Part shown: positions 28,630-38,964 of the stretch, piece after piece
Layout: the number at the start of each line of letters is the position of its first letter
Numbering within the stretch: position 1 is the stretch's first letter
Notes under the pieces: generated by a model
Seen by the model: the letters and a program-made list of their open reading frames with translations, nothing else
Database searches by the model: none
What the model was told of the DNA's origin: nothing
Program-made: the position numbers and the translations under genes
Assembly (NCBI GenBank): GCA_948437895.1
Contig: CAOJKK010000008.1
Span: 1 to 52,416 of the forward strand
Length of the DNA: 52,416 nt
Direction of reading: 5' to 3'
From: an uncultured Clostridium sp.
GTDB lineage: Bacteria > Bacillota > Clostridia > TANB77 > CAG-508

Positions 28630-28776
28630 TTAATCTTTTTTATTTTTAGTCATATCTGCTAAATTCTCTGCTTGTTCTTTTTGTTTATCTATAGGAAGCC
28701 ATTTAAAAGCTGAACACACAAATTCACCATACTTTGTAGTATTATCTCTTTTAGGTACTTTTTTATCTTTTTGCAT
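28630..28776 (-). CDS. Small charged protein, unknown
   Basis: 48 aa, very Lys-rich (starts MQKDKKVPKRDNTTKYGEF, ends MTKNKKD), with one Cys. Start ATG follows AGAGGTG. No domain recognised and too short for a family call. Located between lexA (upstream on the same strand) and spoIVA, with its own ribosome site. Confidence 0.5.
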   Translation of the reverse strand: MQKDKKVPKRDNTTKYGEFVCSAFKWLPIDKQKEQAENLADMTKNKKD

Positions 28777-28823
28777 AAAATCACCTCTAATTTGTTATTT
28801 GCACTATTTCTAATTTTATGCAA

Positions 28824-28860
28824 AAAAAGAATGATGACTTTTTTCACCACTCTTTCTTTT
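28824..28860 (-). terminator. lexA terminator
   Basis: AGAGTGGTGA and TCATCATTCT (minus strand) pair with G-U wobbles, followed by TTTTTTTGC. It lies just after the lexA stop codon. Confidence 0.6.
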
Positions 28861-28873
28861 TTAGTTAATCAAA

Positions 28874-29527
28874 TTACAATTTTCTAAATACTCCACCTAC
28901 AATTCCAAGTATTTTACAATCTGGAACTATTATTGGATCCATTGTACTATTTTCTGGTTGTAATCTTATATGATCACTTTCTTTATAGAAAGTTTTAACT
29001 GTTGCTTCATCTTCTATTAATGCAACTACCATTTGTCCATTTCTCGCTGTATTTTGTCTTTTAACTAAGATATAGTCTCCATCCAAGATTCCTGCTTCTA
29101 TCATACTTTCTCCACGTACTGTAAGCATAAAGCTCTCACTATTACCTACGAAGTCAATTGGAATAGGAAATGTATCTGTAACATTTTCTACTGCAAGTAT
29201 TGGAGCACCAGCAGTAATCTTACCTATTACTGGTACATCTACTAATTCTTTTCCATTATATACTGGTTTTGGAGTTGGTGTTTCATTATCAGCAAGTCCA
29301 CCTTTTAGTAGTTTTAAAGTTCTTCCTTTTTGATCTTCTTTTTTAATATATCCTTTTTGAGATAATTTTGCTAAATACCCGTGTACTGTCGCAGTTGAAC
29401 TTAAACCTACAGCTTTACCAATTTCTCTTACTGATGGTGGATATCCTTTGTCTTTTATTTGCTTTTCTATGAATTTTAGTATTGCTCTTTCTCTTTTATT
29501 TAAATCTGTCATTTCGTCATTTTTCAA
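28874..29527 (-). CDS. lexA: LexA SOS repressor
   Basis: 217 aa from TTG (eight bases after GGGAG). The winged-helix DNA-binding domain has [26 protein letters not shown], the self-cleavage bond Ala-Gly lies in TAGAPI, the catalytic Ser in [10 protein letters not shown] and the Lys in [10 protein letters not shown]. Autoproteolysis on RecA filaments induces repair genes. The in-frame ATG upstream is too far from the ribosome site. Its promoter region carries an adjacent palindrome. Confidence 0.93.
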   Translation of the reverse strand: MKNDEMTDLNKRERAILKFIEKQIKDKGYPPSVREIGKAVGLSSTATVHGYLAKLSQKGYIKKEDQKGRTLKLLKGGLADNETPTPKPVYNGKELVDVPVIGKITAGAPILAVENVTDTFPIPIDFVGNSESFMLTVRGESMIEAGILDGDYILVKRQNTARNGQMVVALIEDEATVKTFYKESDHIRLQPENSTMDPIIVPDCKILGIVGGVFRKL

Positions 29528-29558
29528 TATAATCACTCCCGAAATTTTATTTGGTAAT

Positions 29559-29600
29559 ATATTATCATATATATTATCAAATGTCAAACAAAAGTTTTGT
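29559..29600 (-). promoter_or_regulatory. lexA promoter with adjacent palindrome
   Basis: On the minus strand TTGACA (29587-29582) and TAATAT (29564-29559) are 17 bases apart. Immediately upstream of the -35 box is the 13-base palindrome ACAAAAGTTTTGT (29588-29600), a possible operator; it is not the usual GAAC-N4-GTTC Cheo box. Confidence 0.5.
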
Positions 29601-29622
29601 TTTTTCACGGTGCTAAATTATG

Positions 29623-29651
29623 TTGACTTTTTATTTTTATAATGTTAAAAT
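29623..29651 (+). promoter_or_regulatory. Promoter of the small gene at 29703
   Basis: TTGACT and TAAAAT with a 17-base spacer, divergent from the lexA promoter. The leader after it contains a hairpin TTCAAAG...CTTTGAA (29659-29677). Confidence 0.6.
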
Positions 29652-29702
29652 ATATTCATTCAAAGTTTTACTTTGAAAATATAAGGCTAGGAGATCGTTG
29701 TT

Positions 29703-29885
29703 ATGCGAGAAACATTACGGGACTTTGGAGTAAAGAATGCTAGCATATACTTTTATAAAGGTATTTTGCACATTTTCTTTTCCAATTCTAATGTAGATGA
29801 GGCAATTGCAGAATGTCTTAAAATTCCCATTTTCATAAATGGAAGGAAATACAACTTTTCAACCGGTCAAAAAAGACCCCCTTAA
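29703..29885 (+). CDS. Small ORF with in-frame CGG at codon 6 (unconserved exception)
   Basis: 60 aa if read without a shift (starts MRETLRDFGVKNASIYFYKG). It has a promoter, an AGGAG ribosome site and a terminator, so it is probably expressed. Codon 6 is CGG followed by GAC; if the recoding rule applied, the product would be Met-Arg-Glu-Thr-Leu-Gly-Thr-Leu-Glu and stop after nine codons. No family recognised. Either it is a true exception or the early CGG controls whether a 9- or 60-residue peptide is made (inference). Confidence 0.45.
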   Translation: MRETLRDFGVKNASIYFYKGILHIFFSNSNVDEAIAECLKIPIFINGRKYNFSTGQKRPP

Positions 29886-29903
29886 TTAGGGGATCTTTTT
29901 TTA
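29875..29903 (+). terminator. Terminator between the small ORF and obg
   Basis: CCCCTTAATTAGGGG hairpin followed by a T-run. It overlaps the stop codon of the small ORF and stands directly before the obg stop codon, serving the convergent pair. Confidence 0.75.
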
Positions 29904-31182
<1,279 letters not shown>

Positions 31183-31281
31183 TATTCTCTCCTCACTAAA
31201 CTTTTTGTAATTTTCATTTCTCTTATATTTTATACATTATATACTATTTTTATTATTATTACAATATAAATATATAAAGCA

Positions 31282-31310
31282 AAAGGCAGTAGGTAACGAC
31301 TACTGCCTTT
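31282..31310 (-). terminator. Terminator after rpmA
   Basis: AAAGGCAGTAG pairs with CTACTGCCTTT; on the minus strand it is followed by TGCTTTATATATT. It lies between rpmA and obg, which therefore need not share all transcripts. Confidence 0.7.
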
Positions 31311-31384
31311 TTTAATTCATCAATGAAAATTTTTTCAATATTATTATTCTTTATTTTATATAATTGTCAATATTTTCTAATAAA

Positions 31385-31648
31385 TTAGTTGTTTTCTACT
31401 GGGTAAACACTAACTTGTTTTTTGTCTTTACCTTTTCTTTCGAACTTAACTGTACCATCTACTACTGCATATAAAGTATCATCACTACCTTTATTTACAT
31501 TAATACCTGGATGCATTTTTGTTCCTCTTTGTCTTACTAATATATTTCCTGCTAAAACGAATTGCCCGTCAGCTCTTTTTACACCTAAACGTTTTGACTC
31601 ACTATCTCTTCCGTTCTTAACGCTACCTTGACCTTTTTTATGTGCCAT
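31385..31648 (-). CDS. rpmA: Ribosomal protein L27 without the cleaved N-terminal extension
   Basis: 87 aa component of the peptidyl-transferase region of the 50S subunit. Starts directly with [16 protein letters not shown], so the mature end is encoded; many Firmicute L27 proteins carry a ~9-residue extension removed by the Prp protease. No prp gene lies between rplU and rpmA, which fits its absence. GGGAG lies before the ATG; rplU is 56 bases upstream. Confidence 0.97.
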   Translation of the reverse strand: MAHKKGQGSVKNGRDSESKRLGVKRADGQFVLAGNILVRQRGTKMHPGINVNKGSDDTLYAVVDGTVKFERKGKDKKQVSVYPVENN

Positions 31649-31704
31649 TTATATTCACTCCCTTCGAACTTTTATATCTATAACTATCTTCTAATTACTT
31701 TCTA

Positions 31705-32187
31705 CTATGCTTCAACTTTCTCTTCTTTTTTAGTTGTAGTTTTTTTAGCTGTAGTTGATTTAGTTGTAGTTGTTTTCTTTGCTGCTCCTGTTGTAGATTT
31801 TTTTGTAGTTGTTGTTTTTTTAGCTGCTGGTTTTGTTTCTGCTGTTTCTTCTTTTGCAGCTGTAGCTTTAGCTGTTGCTGTTTTTATTGATGTTATTTCA
31901 ACTTTTGTATATGGTTGTCTATGACCTTGTTTCTTTCTTTCATTCTTTTTAGCTTTCATTTTGAAAACGATAATTTTTTTACCTTTTCCATGAGCTACTA
32001 CTTTACCTTCAACTTTAACACCTTTTACATAAGGGTTACCTACTTGTACTTTTCCATCATCAGATACTAATATAACTTTATCAAAAGTAACTTTTTTACC
32101 TTCTTCAGTATCTAATTTTTCGAAAAATACTACATCTTTTTCTTCTACTTTGTATTGCTTTCCACAAGCTTCAATTACTGCGTACAT
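31705..32187 (-). CDS. rplU: Ribosomal protein L21 with long Lys/Thr/Ala tail
   Basis: 160 aa, whereas L21 is usually about 103. Residues 1-102 are the canonical protein ([29 protein letters not shown]). The last ~58 residues are low-complexity Lys-Thr-Ala repeats ([19 protein letters not shown] and similar) ending in KKEEKVEA, resembling histone H1-like basic tails. It is preceded by a promoter and a structured leader, as expected of autoregulated L21 operons. The tail may bind rRNA (inference). Confidence 0.95.
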   Translation of the reverse strand: MYAVIEACGKQYKVEEKDVVFFEKLDTEEGKKVTFDKVILVSDDGKVQVGNPYVKGVKVEGKVVAHGKGKKIIVFKMKAKKNERKKQGHRQPYTKVEITSIKTATAKATAAKEETAETKPAAKKTTTTKKSTTGAAKKTTTTKSTTAKKTTTKKEEKVEA

Positions 32188-32189
32188 AC

Positions 32190-32318
32190 TTTATACGACC
32201 TCCATTTTTCTAATACTCGCTAAGATTAAACTTAGGTAGTTGTAATAAAACAACTTTTAATACCTAACTTATGCGGCTTACAGATGAATATTTTACCATA
32301 GTTTACATTGTTTGTCAA
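32190..32318 (-). promoter_or_regulatory. L21 operon promoter and leader RNA
   Basis: On the minus strand TTGACA (32318-32313) and TAAAAT (32295-32290) are 17 bases apart. The leader contains a hairpin with arms TTAGGTA and ACCTAA around AGTTG/CAACT, just upstream of the GGAGGT ribosome site. Leaders of this sort bind r-proteins in Firmicutes; the exact class was not confirmed. Confidence 0.6.
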
Positions 32319-32393
32319 ACACTTTTTTTACAAAAAAACGTCCCCTTACAATATTTTATTATAAGAGGACTATACGATTTTTAACATATGCAA

Positions 32394-32437
32394 TCTCTGG
32401 GACAAAATGTCCCAGAGAGAAACGTCCCTTTTGGGAC
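32394..32437 (-). repeat. GGGAC palindromic repeat, copy 1 (at smc stop)
   Basis: Two tandem hairpins of GGGAC/GTCCC with a shared AGAAAC spacer: GGGAC-AAAAT-GTCCC, then GTCCC-TTTT-GGGAC. The last base coincides with the smc stop codon. The second copy (47823-47870) keeps the same order and spacer and likewise abuts a stop codon. Confidence 0.75.
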
Positions 32438-35400
32438 TATTTCAACTTCATTGAAAGAAGTTTTGATATGCCGTTTTCTTCCATTGTTATTCCATATACT
32501 GTATCTGCCGCTTCCATCGTTCCTTTTCTATGTGTTATTACTAAGAATTGTGTATTCTTAGTATATTTCTTTAAATAGTCTGCAAATCTGTATACATTAA
32601 CATCATCAAGCGCTGCTTCTATCTCATCTAATACACAGAAAGGTGCTGGATTTATTTTTAATATTGCAAATAGCAATGCAATTGCTGTAAAAGCTTTTTC
32701 TCCACCTGATAGAAGTGTCATGTTTTGAAGTTTCTTTCCTGGTGGTTGTGCTTCTATATCTATTCCGCACTCTAAGATATTCTCTTCATCTGTAAGTTTT
32801 AATTCAGCTTTTCCTCCACCAAACAATTCACTAAATACTTCTCCAAAGTTTTTGTTTATAACCTTGAATTGTTTCTCAAATTGTTCTTTCATAATTTTAG
32901 TCATATCTTGTATTACTTTTTTAAGCTTACTACTTGAATCTTCTAAGTCTAGTCTCTGTTCACACATGAAGTCATATCTTTCTTTTGTCTGTTTATATTC
33001 TTCAATAGAGTCAATATTTATACTTCCTAGAGCTTTTATTTCATCTCTTAAATGTTTTACTTGTTTTGTAGTTTCTGAAACATTTTCAGGTTTTTTGTAT
33101 TCTTCTCCTACATTATTTGGAGTAATTTCATAATCTTCCCACATTTTATTTATTATTTGCTCTAAGTCATATTCTATTTTAGACTTCTTAACTTCTTGTT
33201 TAGTTATTTGTGCTTTTAAATCCTCAATTATTTTAAATTGATTATTTATATCTTCCTCTGTTTTTGTAAGTTCTTCATTTTTGCTTACTCTTTCTTGTTT
33301 TAATTCATCTACTTTAGTTCCACTAGATGCAACTTCTTGTTTCATTTTTTCTATTTGCTCATTTAAACTTACAATTTGTTCTTCTAACATTTTATTGTCT
33401 TCTAATATCTTTTCTCTTAGGGATTTCTTGTTTTCCACACTAGTCTTGTTATTCTCTATATCTTGATCTATTCTTTCAACTATCTCATCTATTGAAGTAC
33501 TACTTTCATCAAATGAACTAACAGATATTTTTAAATTAGTAATATCAAAATTCAAATCATCAATATATTTTTGATTATCTTTATTATTGTCAGTAAATAC
33601 TTTTATTTCTAAAGAAAGCTCTTCTACTTCTTTTTCTAATTCTTCTATCTCCTTTTCTAATTCTGATTTTGTTTCTATACTTTCTTTTTTACCTTCTTCA
33701 ATATCTACTAATTCTTTTCTTAAAGATGTAAGTCTGTTTTCTAACCTTGTAATATTTTCTTCTATTGCTAGAACTTTTTGTTTTTCAGTTGCATATGCAA
33801 TCTCTGTATCTTGCATCATGCGTTCTAGACCCATTACTTCTTCTATCACATCTTCCTGAGATTTCTCGTAAGCATCTTTTTCTGCTTCTAAATCTTCTAT
33901 TTTTTTAATTAATTTCTTTATATCTTTTTCTAGTTCTTTTATTTCTGTAGTTCTACCTATAATATTGTTAAATTTAGTTGTTACTGACCCACCTGTTATT
34001 GCACCACTTGGATTTATTACATCACCTTTTAATGTAACTATTCTGAAAGAATATTTATTTTGCCTTGCTAAGATGATTGCTGTTTCCATTGTATCTACAA
34101 TTACAGTCCTACCAAGTAAATTTAAAATTACTTCTTCATATTTTTTATCTACTTTTACTAAGTCTGATGCAATTCCTATTACTCCACTTAAGTTGTTTTT
34201 TATTAATCTATCTACCTTTTTACCTTTTACAGAAGCTATTGGTAAGAATGATGCTCTACCTAAGTTATTTTTTCTTAAATGTTCTATTAATTTTTTAGCA
34301 TCCTCTTCTGTATCTGTAACTATATTTTGAAGAGTTTGACCTAGTGTCATTTCTATTGCAGTTTCATACTCTTTTGGTACTGATATGATATTTGCTAATA
34401 CTCCATGCATACCTTTTTTTAAGTTAGAATCTTTATCGCAGTCTAATAATAGGGATTTTACACTTCTAATGTATCCCTCTTTTTCTTTTTCCATATCACT
34501 TAAGAATTTTAATTTTGAATCTTTTACTCTTAATTCTGTAGATAATGTATTTATTTTATCTTGATATTCTTTTAACTTTGAAAGACTTCTTTCTTTCTTT
34601 TCATTTATTTCTTCTAATTGTTTTGACCATTCATTTCTTTTTGCTTCAATCCCATAAAATGTTTTAGAAATATCATCTTTTTCTAATCTCTTTTCATCTA
34701 ATTCTGAAATTGTATCAGATATTTCATTTTTAACTGCTTTTTCTCTTTTTTCTAAATTTTCATAATTTACTTCTTGAGTATTTATTAATGATTTCTTTTC
34801 ATATTTTAAGTCAGTATTTTCTTCTACTTTCTTCTTCTTTTCTTCCATCACCATTTCTTCTGAAGATAGTTTTCTGCTTATCTCTTCTAATGCCTTTTCC
34901 TTTTCCTCTAATTCTTTAGCAAATTTTTCTCTGTTTGAAGATAGGCTTGTCTTTTTCTCTAATCTCTGTTTCTTTTCTTCTTCTAATTCTGTAATCCTTA
35001 AGCTCACTTCTTCTATTTCTTTTAAATATCTATCGAAATTTTCTTTATTGTTTGCAATTCTTTCATTTGCAATATTTATGTCTGAATTTATCTTTTCTTG
35101 TTTTTGACCCATTTCAAAGCCTAAGTTTTGTGTTTCTTCTATTTTTAATGTTATCTCATCGATTTTGGCTTTTAGTTCTTCTTTTAGACTTTGTTTTTCT
35201 TGCATTTTTGCTTCTTCATCATTGTTTTGGGCTACAAAAATCTCTATATCTTTTCCGATTTCAGAAATCTTTTCTTTGTAATTGTCTATGTTATATAGGA
35301 ATAGACCTATTTCTATCCCTTTTAATTCTTCTCTTAAATCTAAAAATTTCTTTGCTTTTTCAGATTGTTTTTTTAGTGGTTCAATGTTTACTTCTATTTC

Positions 35401-35988
35401 TGATAAAATATCATTTATTCTAAGTAAATTTAATTTTGTTTGCTCTAGTTTCTTTTCAGAATCGTTCTTTCTTACCCTATATTTAACAATTCCTGCGGCT
35501 TCTTCAAATATGGCACGTCTATCTTCTGATTTGTTGCTTAATATTTCATCTATTTTTCCTTGTCCAATTATTGAGTATCCATCTTTACCTATACCTGTAT
35601 CCATAAATAGTTCTAATACATCTTTTAGTCTACATGGTGTTTTGTTGATATAGTATCCTGACTCTCCGCTTCTATATATTCTTCTTGTAACTGTAACTTC
35701 TGAAAATTCTATTGGTAATTTTCCATCAGTGTTATCTATTACAATTGAAGCCTCCGCAAAGCCTAATGATTTTCTGTTTTGAGTTCCAGCAAATATGATA
35801 TCTTCTGATTTTGAACCTCTCAAAGATTTCATACTTTGTTCTCCAAGTACCCATCTTATACTATCAGATATATTGCTTTTACCTGATCCATTTGGTCCAA
35901 TAACTGAAGTTATACCTGGCATAAACTCTAAAACTGTTTTGTCCGCAAATGATTTAAATCCTTGTAATTCTAGTCTTTTTAAATACAT
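32437..35988 (-). CDS. smc: Chromosome condensation protein SMC
   Basis: 1183 aa. Start at MYLKRLEL behind AAGGTGG. Walker A GPNGSGKSN lies near residue 32-40, the long coiled coils run about 165-510 and 660-1000, the hinge about 515-655 (LKKGMHGVLANII, ITGGSVT), and the C-terminal head has the ABC signature LLSGGEKAFTAIALLFAI and Walker B FCVLDEIEAALDD. The protein entraps DNA together with ScpA/B, which are not in the window. The gene has no CGG codon although it contains many GGN glycines, so P-loops do not always use CGG. Confidence 0.97.
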   Translation of the reverse strand: MYLKRLELQGFKSFADKTVLEFMPGITSVIGPNGSGKSNISDSIRWVLGEQSMKSLRGSKSEDIIFAGTQNRKSLGFAEASIVIDNTDGKLPIEFSEVTVTRRIYRSGESGYYINKTPCRLKDVLELFMDTGIGKDGYSIIGQGKIDEILSNKSEDRRAIFEEAAGIVKYRVRKNDSEKKLEQTKLNLLRINDILSEIEVNIEPLKKQSEKAKKFLDLREELKGIEIGLFLYNIDNYKEKISEIGKDIEIFVAQNNDEEAKMQEKQSLKEELKAKIDEITLKIEETQNLGFEMGQKQEKINSDINIANERIANNKENFDRYLKEIEEVSLRITELEEEKKQRLEKKTSLSSNREKFAKELEEKEKALEEISRKLSSEEMVMEEKKKKVEENTDLKYEKKSLINTQEVNYENLEKREKAVKNEISDTISELDEKRLEKDDISKTFYGIEAKRNEWSKQLEEINEKKERSLSKLKEYQDKINTLSTELRVKDSKLKFLSDMEKEKEGYIRSVKSLLLDCDKDSNLKKGMHGVLANIISVPKEYETAIEMTLGQTLQNIVTDTEEDAKKLIEHLRKNNLGRASFLPIASVKGKKVDRLIKNNLSGVIGIASDLVKVDKKYEEVILNLLGRTVIVDTMETAIILARQNKYSFRIVTLKGDVINPSGAITGGSVTTKFNNIIGRTTEIKELEKDIKKLIKKIEDLEAEKDAYEKSQEDVIEEVMGLERMMQDTEIAYATEKQKVLAIEENITRLENRLTSLRKELVDIEEGKKESIETKSELEKEIEELEKEVEELSLEIKVFTDNNKDNQKYIDDLNFDITNLKISVSSFDESSTSIDEIVERIDQDIENNKTSVENKKSLREKILEDNKMLEEQIVSLNEQIEKMKQEVASSGTKVDELKQERVSKNEELTKTEEDINNQFKIIEDLKAQITKQEVKKSKIEYDLEQIINKMWEDYEITPNNVGEEYKKPENVSETTKQVKHLRDEIKALGSINIDSIEEYKQTKERYDFMCEQRLDLEDSSSKLKKVIQDMTKIMKEQFEKQFKVINKNFGEVFSELFGGGKAELKLTDEENILECGIDIEAQPPGKKLQNMTLLSGGEKAFTAIALLFAILKINPAPFCVLDEIEAALDDVNVYRFADYLKKYTKNTQFLVITHRKGTMEAADTVYGITMEENGISKLLSMKLK

Positions 35989-36098
35989 ATTTCCCACCTT
36001 CAAAGAAACAAGAAGCTTTCTGCTTCTTTTTCTTAAAATTCAATATTATATATAATATATTAAAAAACTTATTTTATCAACATTTTTTTGCATTTTTT

Positions 36099-36123
36099 AA
36101 GCCATAAGATTATCTTATGGCTT
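36099..36123. repeat. Hairpin after the anchored protein gene
   Basis: AAGCCATAAG pairs with CTTATGGCTT. On the minus strand it is followed by A-rich rather than T-rich sequence, so it is not a textbook terminator for the gene upstream. Confidence 0.45.
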
Positions 36124-36128
36124 ATATA

Positions 36129-37669
36129 TTAGTCTGTGTATGGAATAATACTACTTACATTTTGTCCGCTCAGTTTCATTAGAATTTTCACCTATTTGCT
36201 CTAATGATCCATCCTCTTCTTCAATTGTATCTTGTATGTTTTCATTATTCATTTCTGTATTTTCCATTATGGTTCCAAAATTAGCTATTAATGATATAAA
36301 CATTTCATTTTGAAGTCTTTCTGATATTTTAACTCCTAAATTTGTAAATAAATTACTTAATTGTTCAGGAGCAACTCCATTTATAACTAAATGATTACCT
36401 TCTGTAAATTCTTCAAATTGTGGAGTTGCAGAAAAGTTTGCAGTATTTTTTAATTGTATATTTATATTGCCATCATCAAAATTAAATGGCATTAGTATAC
36501 TAAATACTACATTATCTGATGTAAGTGTACCTGTTCTATTTAAAGTAAAGTTATAGTTTCCTATTTCCTCTCCATTTAATTTTTCTACTACACTAAACTC
36601 AAAAACTTCTTGTTCCTCCGTATTTGTTGTTTTTGTAATTATTATGCTGTTTTCATCTTCTGAATCATAGTTTACATCTTTAGTATAATATTTTAATTCT
36701 AACCCTTTATTAGTTCTATTTAATGATATCTCTTTATAAACTCCCTCTTCTTGCACAAAATCTATAGATAGCTTAACTGCCTCATTTTCTTTCTTATATA
36801 CAGTTATATAAGCAAAATCAATGTTTTCTTCATTAGATATTTCTTCTGATATTTCTGTTAAAATATCATTAATATTTTCTTGGTACTCTTCAATTGTTAT
36901 ATCTTTATTAAATTTACCCATTAAATTAAATAGTTGCTCATCATTTTTTGCACTTTCTAGCACTTTAGTAAGGATTGATTGAATATCTTTTGCTTTTAAT
37001 TTCATTTGATATCCATCAGCTTGAATAGTTTTGTCTCCTAAAGAAATATCTTCTTTTTCAATTTTCGAATAATTATCTTCAGGTATTTCTTCAATTGCAA
37101 CATTTAAATATCTACTAATTAATGGTTTAACTTCTTCATAGTTTAAATATTCAGTTATCTTTGTGATACCTATTTTATCTGGTATTATATTTGTGTTTTG
37201 AACTCCAACCTTTGATGCAAATTCTTTTAAATTATTGTTTTCTACTACGATATATTGATTAACAATATCTTTAAATAAAATTCCATATAAGTCATGGTCT
37301 TTTAAATAGTTGATCCCAAATAATTCTTCCCCATCTTTATTTACACTTATATTATAATTTGATTTATTATTTATTTGATCAGAATAACCGTAAATATTTT
37401 ATCGATTCCTTAATCGATTGTTCCCCTTGACTAACATTAATGGCTATTTCTCCTTCATTTCCATGTCCCTCAGTTTCTAATCTTTTTAAATAATTGTTAT
37501 ATTCTCCTAAATTAATAAATTCTTTTAGTTCTATTTGTTTTGCATATTTATAGAACATATCTTTATCTGATTTAAAAATATCTGTAGCAAAATATATTAC
37601 TGTAAATACTGTTATTCCTATCACTAATATTGCTACTAATGATATAATTAAAATTTGAATTTTTTTCAT
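36129..37669 (-). CDS. Membrane-anchored protein of unknown function; one firm and one C-terminal CGG recoding site
   Basis: A single gene is restored across what looks like two fragments by skipping C at 37390 (TAT-TTA-CGG-TTA becomes Tyr-Leu-Gly-Tyr-Ser-Asp, Gly94); the ~125 codons that follow have no other explanation. An N-terminal anchor (5-27) precedes a long extracytoplasmic domain rich in Asn, Glu and Lys with paired beta strands; no known family recognised. A second CGG lies at the end (GAG-CGG-ACA): unshifted it ends E-R-T-K-C-K (505 aa), shifted it ends E-G-Q-N-V-S-S-I-I-P-Y-T-D (512 aa). Both spans fit the reading rule. Start ATG after GGAGAG. Function unknown. Confidence 0.75.
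36165..36168 (-). other. CGG +1 recoding site, possible (CGGA, Gly501) at the C-terminus
   Basis: Shifting extends the protein by 7 residues; not shifting stops after 5 more codons. There is no homology to decide. Confidence 0.5.
37387..37390 (-). other. CGG +1 recoding site (CGGT, Gly94) in anchored protein
   Basis: TTA-CGG-TTA-TTC-TGA in zero frame; skipping C opens ~125 further stop-free codons leading into the downstream ORF. Confidence 0.9.
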
Positions 37670-37823
37670 ATGTTACTCTCCTTTAAAATCCATATTTATA
37701 TAATCATTTAAATTATATCATAACACTTCTTTAATATCTACAAATTGTATCACTTTTTTATATATTCTTACATAATATATATTAAGCTATATGCTATATT
37801 TTAAAAGAAAAGGAATGATATTC

Positions 37824-38321
37824 ATGGATTTTGAAAAAGATTGTTGTCCTGTAGTTAAAGTGGATGGATTTATTGAGAAAGGTAAACAATTTGATATAGA
37901 AATTAATTTACCAGAAGATAACAGAAACGTAATTTACGGTGTAATTAAAGATTGTTACAAAGATCCTGTTGAAGATGCTGTAGTAAAACTTATAGAAGTA
38001 TGCTATGAATATGGAAAAGAAGAAAGAAAACCAGTTTCTCATACTTTTACAGATAAAGACGGAGAATTTGTATTTGGTCCACTTTGCCCAGATAAATGTT
38101 ATGAATTACAAGTTTGGGTAGACAGAGTAAAACATGTTAAAATTTGTAAAGAATGCAAACGTCATGGTAAATGCTTAAAAGGTGTAAAATTAGAATGTCC
38201 TGAAAGACCATGTAAAGAAGAATGCAAAGATGAACACAAATGCGAATGCAAATGTGATTGCAAAAAAGATTGTAAAGATGAGCACGACAAAAATGATTGT
38301 ATGCCAAAATGTTGCAGATAA
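37824..38321 (+). CDS. Cys-rich protein with carboxypeptidase-regulatory-like fold
   Basis: 165 aa from ATG in MDFEKDCC (eight bases after AAAGGA). Residues 30-105 show the transthyretin/CarboxypepD_reg pattern (NVIYGVIKDCYKDPVEDAVV, FTDKDGEFVFGPLCPDKCYEL). The C-terminal third is Cys-Lys-Asp/Glu rich (CECKCDCKKDCKDEHDK, CMPKCCR), suggesting metal binding or disulfide cross-linking. A spore coat or surface protein is possible but not shown. It has its own terminator. Confidence 0.7.
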   Translation: MDFEKDCCPVVKVDGFIEKGKQFDIEINLPEDNRNVIYGVIKDCYKDPVEDAVVKLIEVCYEYGKEERKPVSHTFTDKDGEFVFGPLCPDKCYELQVWVDRVKHVKICKECKRHGKCLKGVKLECPERPCKEECKDEHKCECKCDCKKDCKDEHDKNDCMPKCCR

Positions 38322-38343
38322 AGTATTTTAACTAAATTACAAA

Positions 38344-38374
38344 AAATCACGTAATCTATTTTACGTGATTTTTT
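38344..38374 (+). terminator. Terminator of the Cys-rich gene
   Basis: AATCACGTAA pairs with TTACGTGATT, followed by TTTT. Confidence 0.8.
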
Positions 38375-38385
38375 ACATATTATCT

Positions 38386-38523
38386 TTATAAAACACCCAT
38401 TTTTTTAGCTAATTGTTTTCCTCTTCTCATCATTCTCTTTTTGTTCATCATTCCATCATTATACATCATTGCAACTCCAGCTGCTACTATTGTTCCTATT
38501 AACATTCCTTTAGCAAATTTCAT
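38386..38523 (-). CDS. Small membrane-associated basic protein
   Basis: 45 aa. Hydrophobic start (KFAKGMLIGTIVAAGVAMMY) and a strongly basic Met-rich end (MMNKKRMMRRGKQLAKKMG). Start ATG behind AAGGAGG, a perfect ribosome site. Resembles short YtxH-like anchors, but no family is certain. It follows the TauE half genes on the same strand. Confidence 0.6.
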   Translation of the reverse strand: MKFAKGMLIGTIVAAGVAMMYNDGMMNKKRMMRRGKQLAKKMGVL

Positions 38524-38561
38524 TTTTATTCCTCCTTATTACATCAATTTTCTTATTACTA

Positions 38562-38939
38562 TTATGCCTTTTTCTTTTCAAATATATACTGCTTTATTAA
38601 TGAATAAATTTCATATATTGTAATTAATATTAAAAAAATTCCAAAATATTTTTTTAGATGATTAACATCCATTCTAACTGATATTCTAGCACCAAATATT
38701 GCTCCTATCACCCCAGCTATAGCTACTGGAACCCCTATTCTCCAATTTATTAGTTTATCTTTTATTGTTGTTATAATAGCAGTGATAGATGTAGGAACAA
38801 AAAATACTAAGTTTGTAGCTTGTGCGATATGTTGATCTATTCCCATAAAAACAGAAAGTATGAGTATAAGAATTGTTCCTCCTCCCATACCTGTTCCACT
38901 AACTGTACCTGATATTATTCCTGTAAAAAACTCTAACAT
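38562..38939 (-). CDS. TauE/SafE-family half transporter, second half
   Basis: 125 aa, four hydrophobic segments, with the family motif GTGMGGGTILIL near the start and NWRIG before the third helix. Full TauE/SafE (DUF81) permeases are about 250 aa, made of two inverted halves; here each half is a separate gene, placed 25 bases apart, so they probably form a heterodimer. Substrate (sulfite, sulfonate or organic acid anions) is unknown. Confidence 0.8.
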   Translation of the reverse strand: MLEFFTGIISGTVSGTGMGGGTILILILSVFMGIDQHIAQATNLVFFVPTSITAIITTIKDKLINWRIGVPVAIAGVIGAIFGARISVRMDVNHLKKYFGIFLILITIYEIYSLIKQYIFEKKKA

Positions 38940-38964
38940 TTCACTCCCTCTTTATTCACAGAAT

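Noticed and set aside
32394..32437. GGGAC repeats as a CRISPR array
   Set aside because: Units are 5 bases in alternating orientation with 4-10 base gaps, there are no spacers of regular length and no cas genes.
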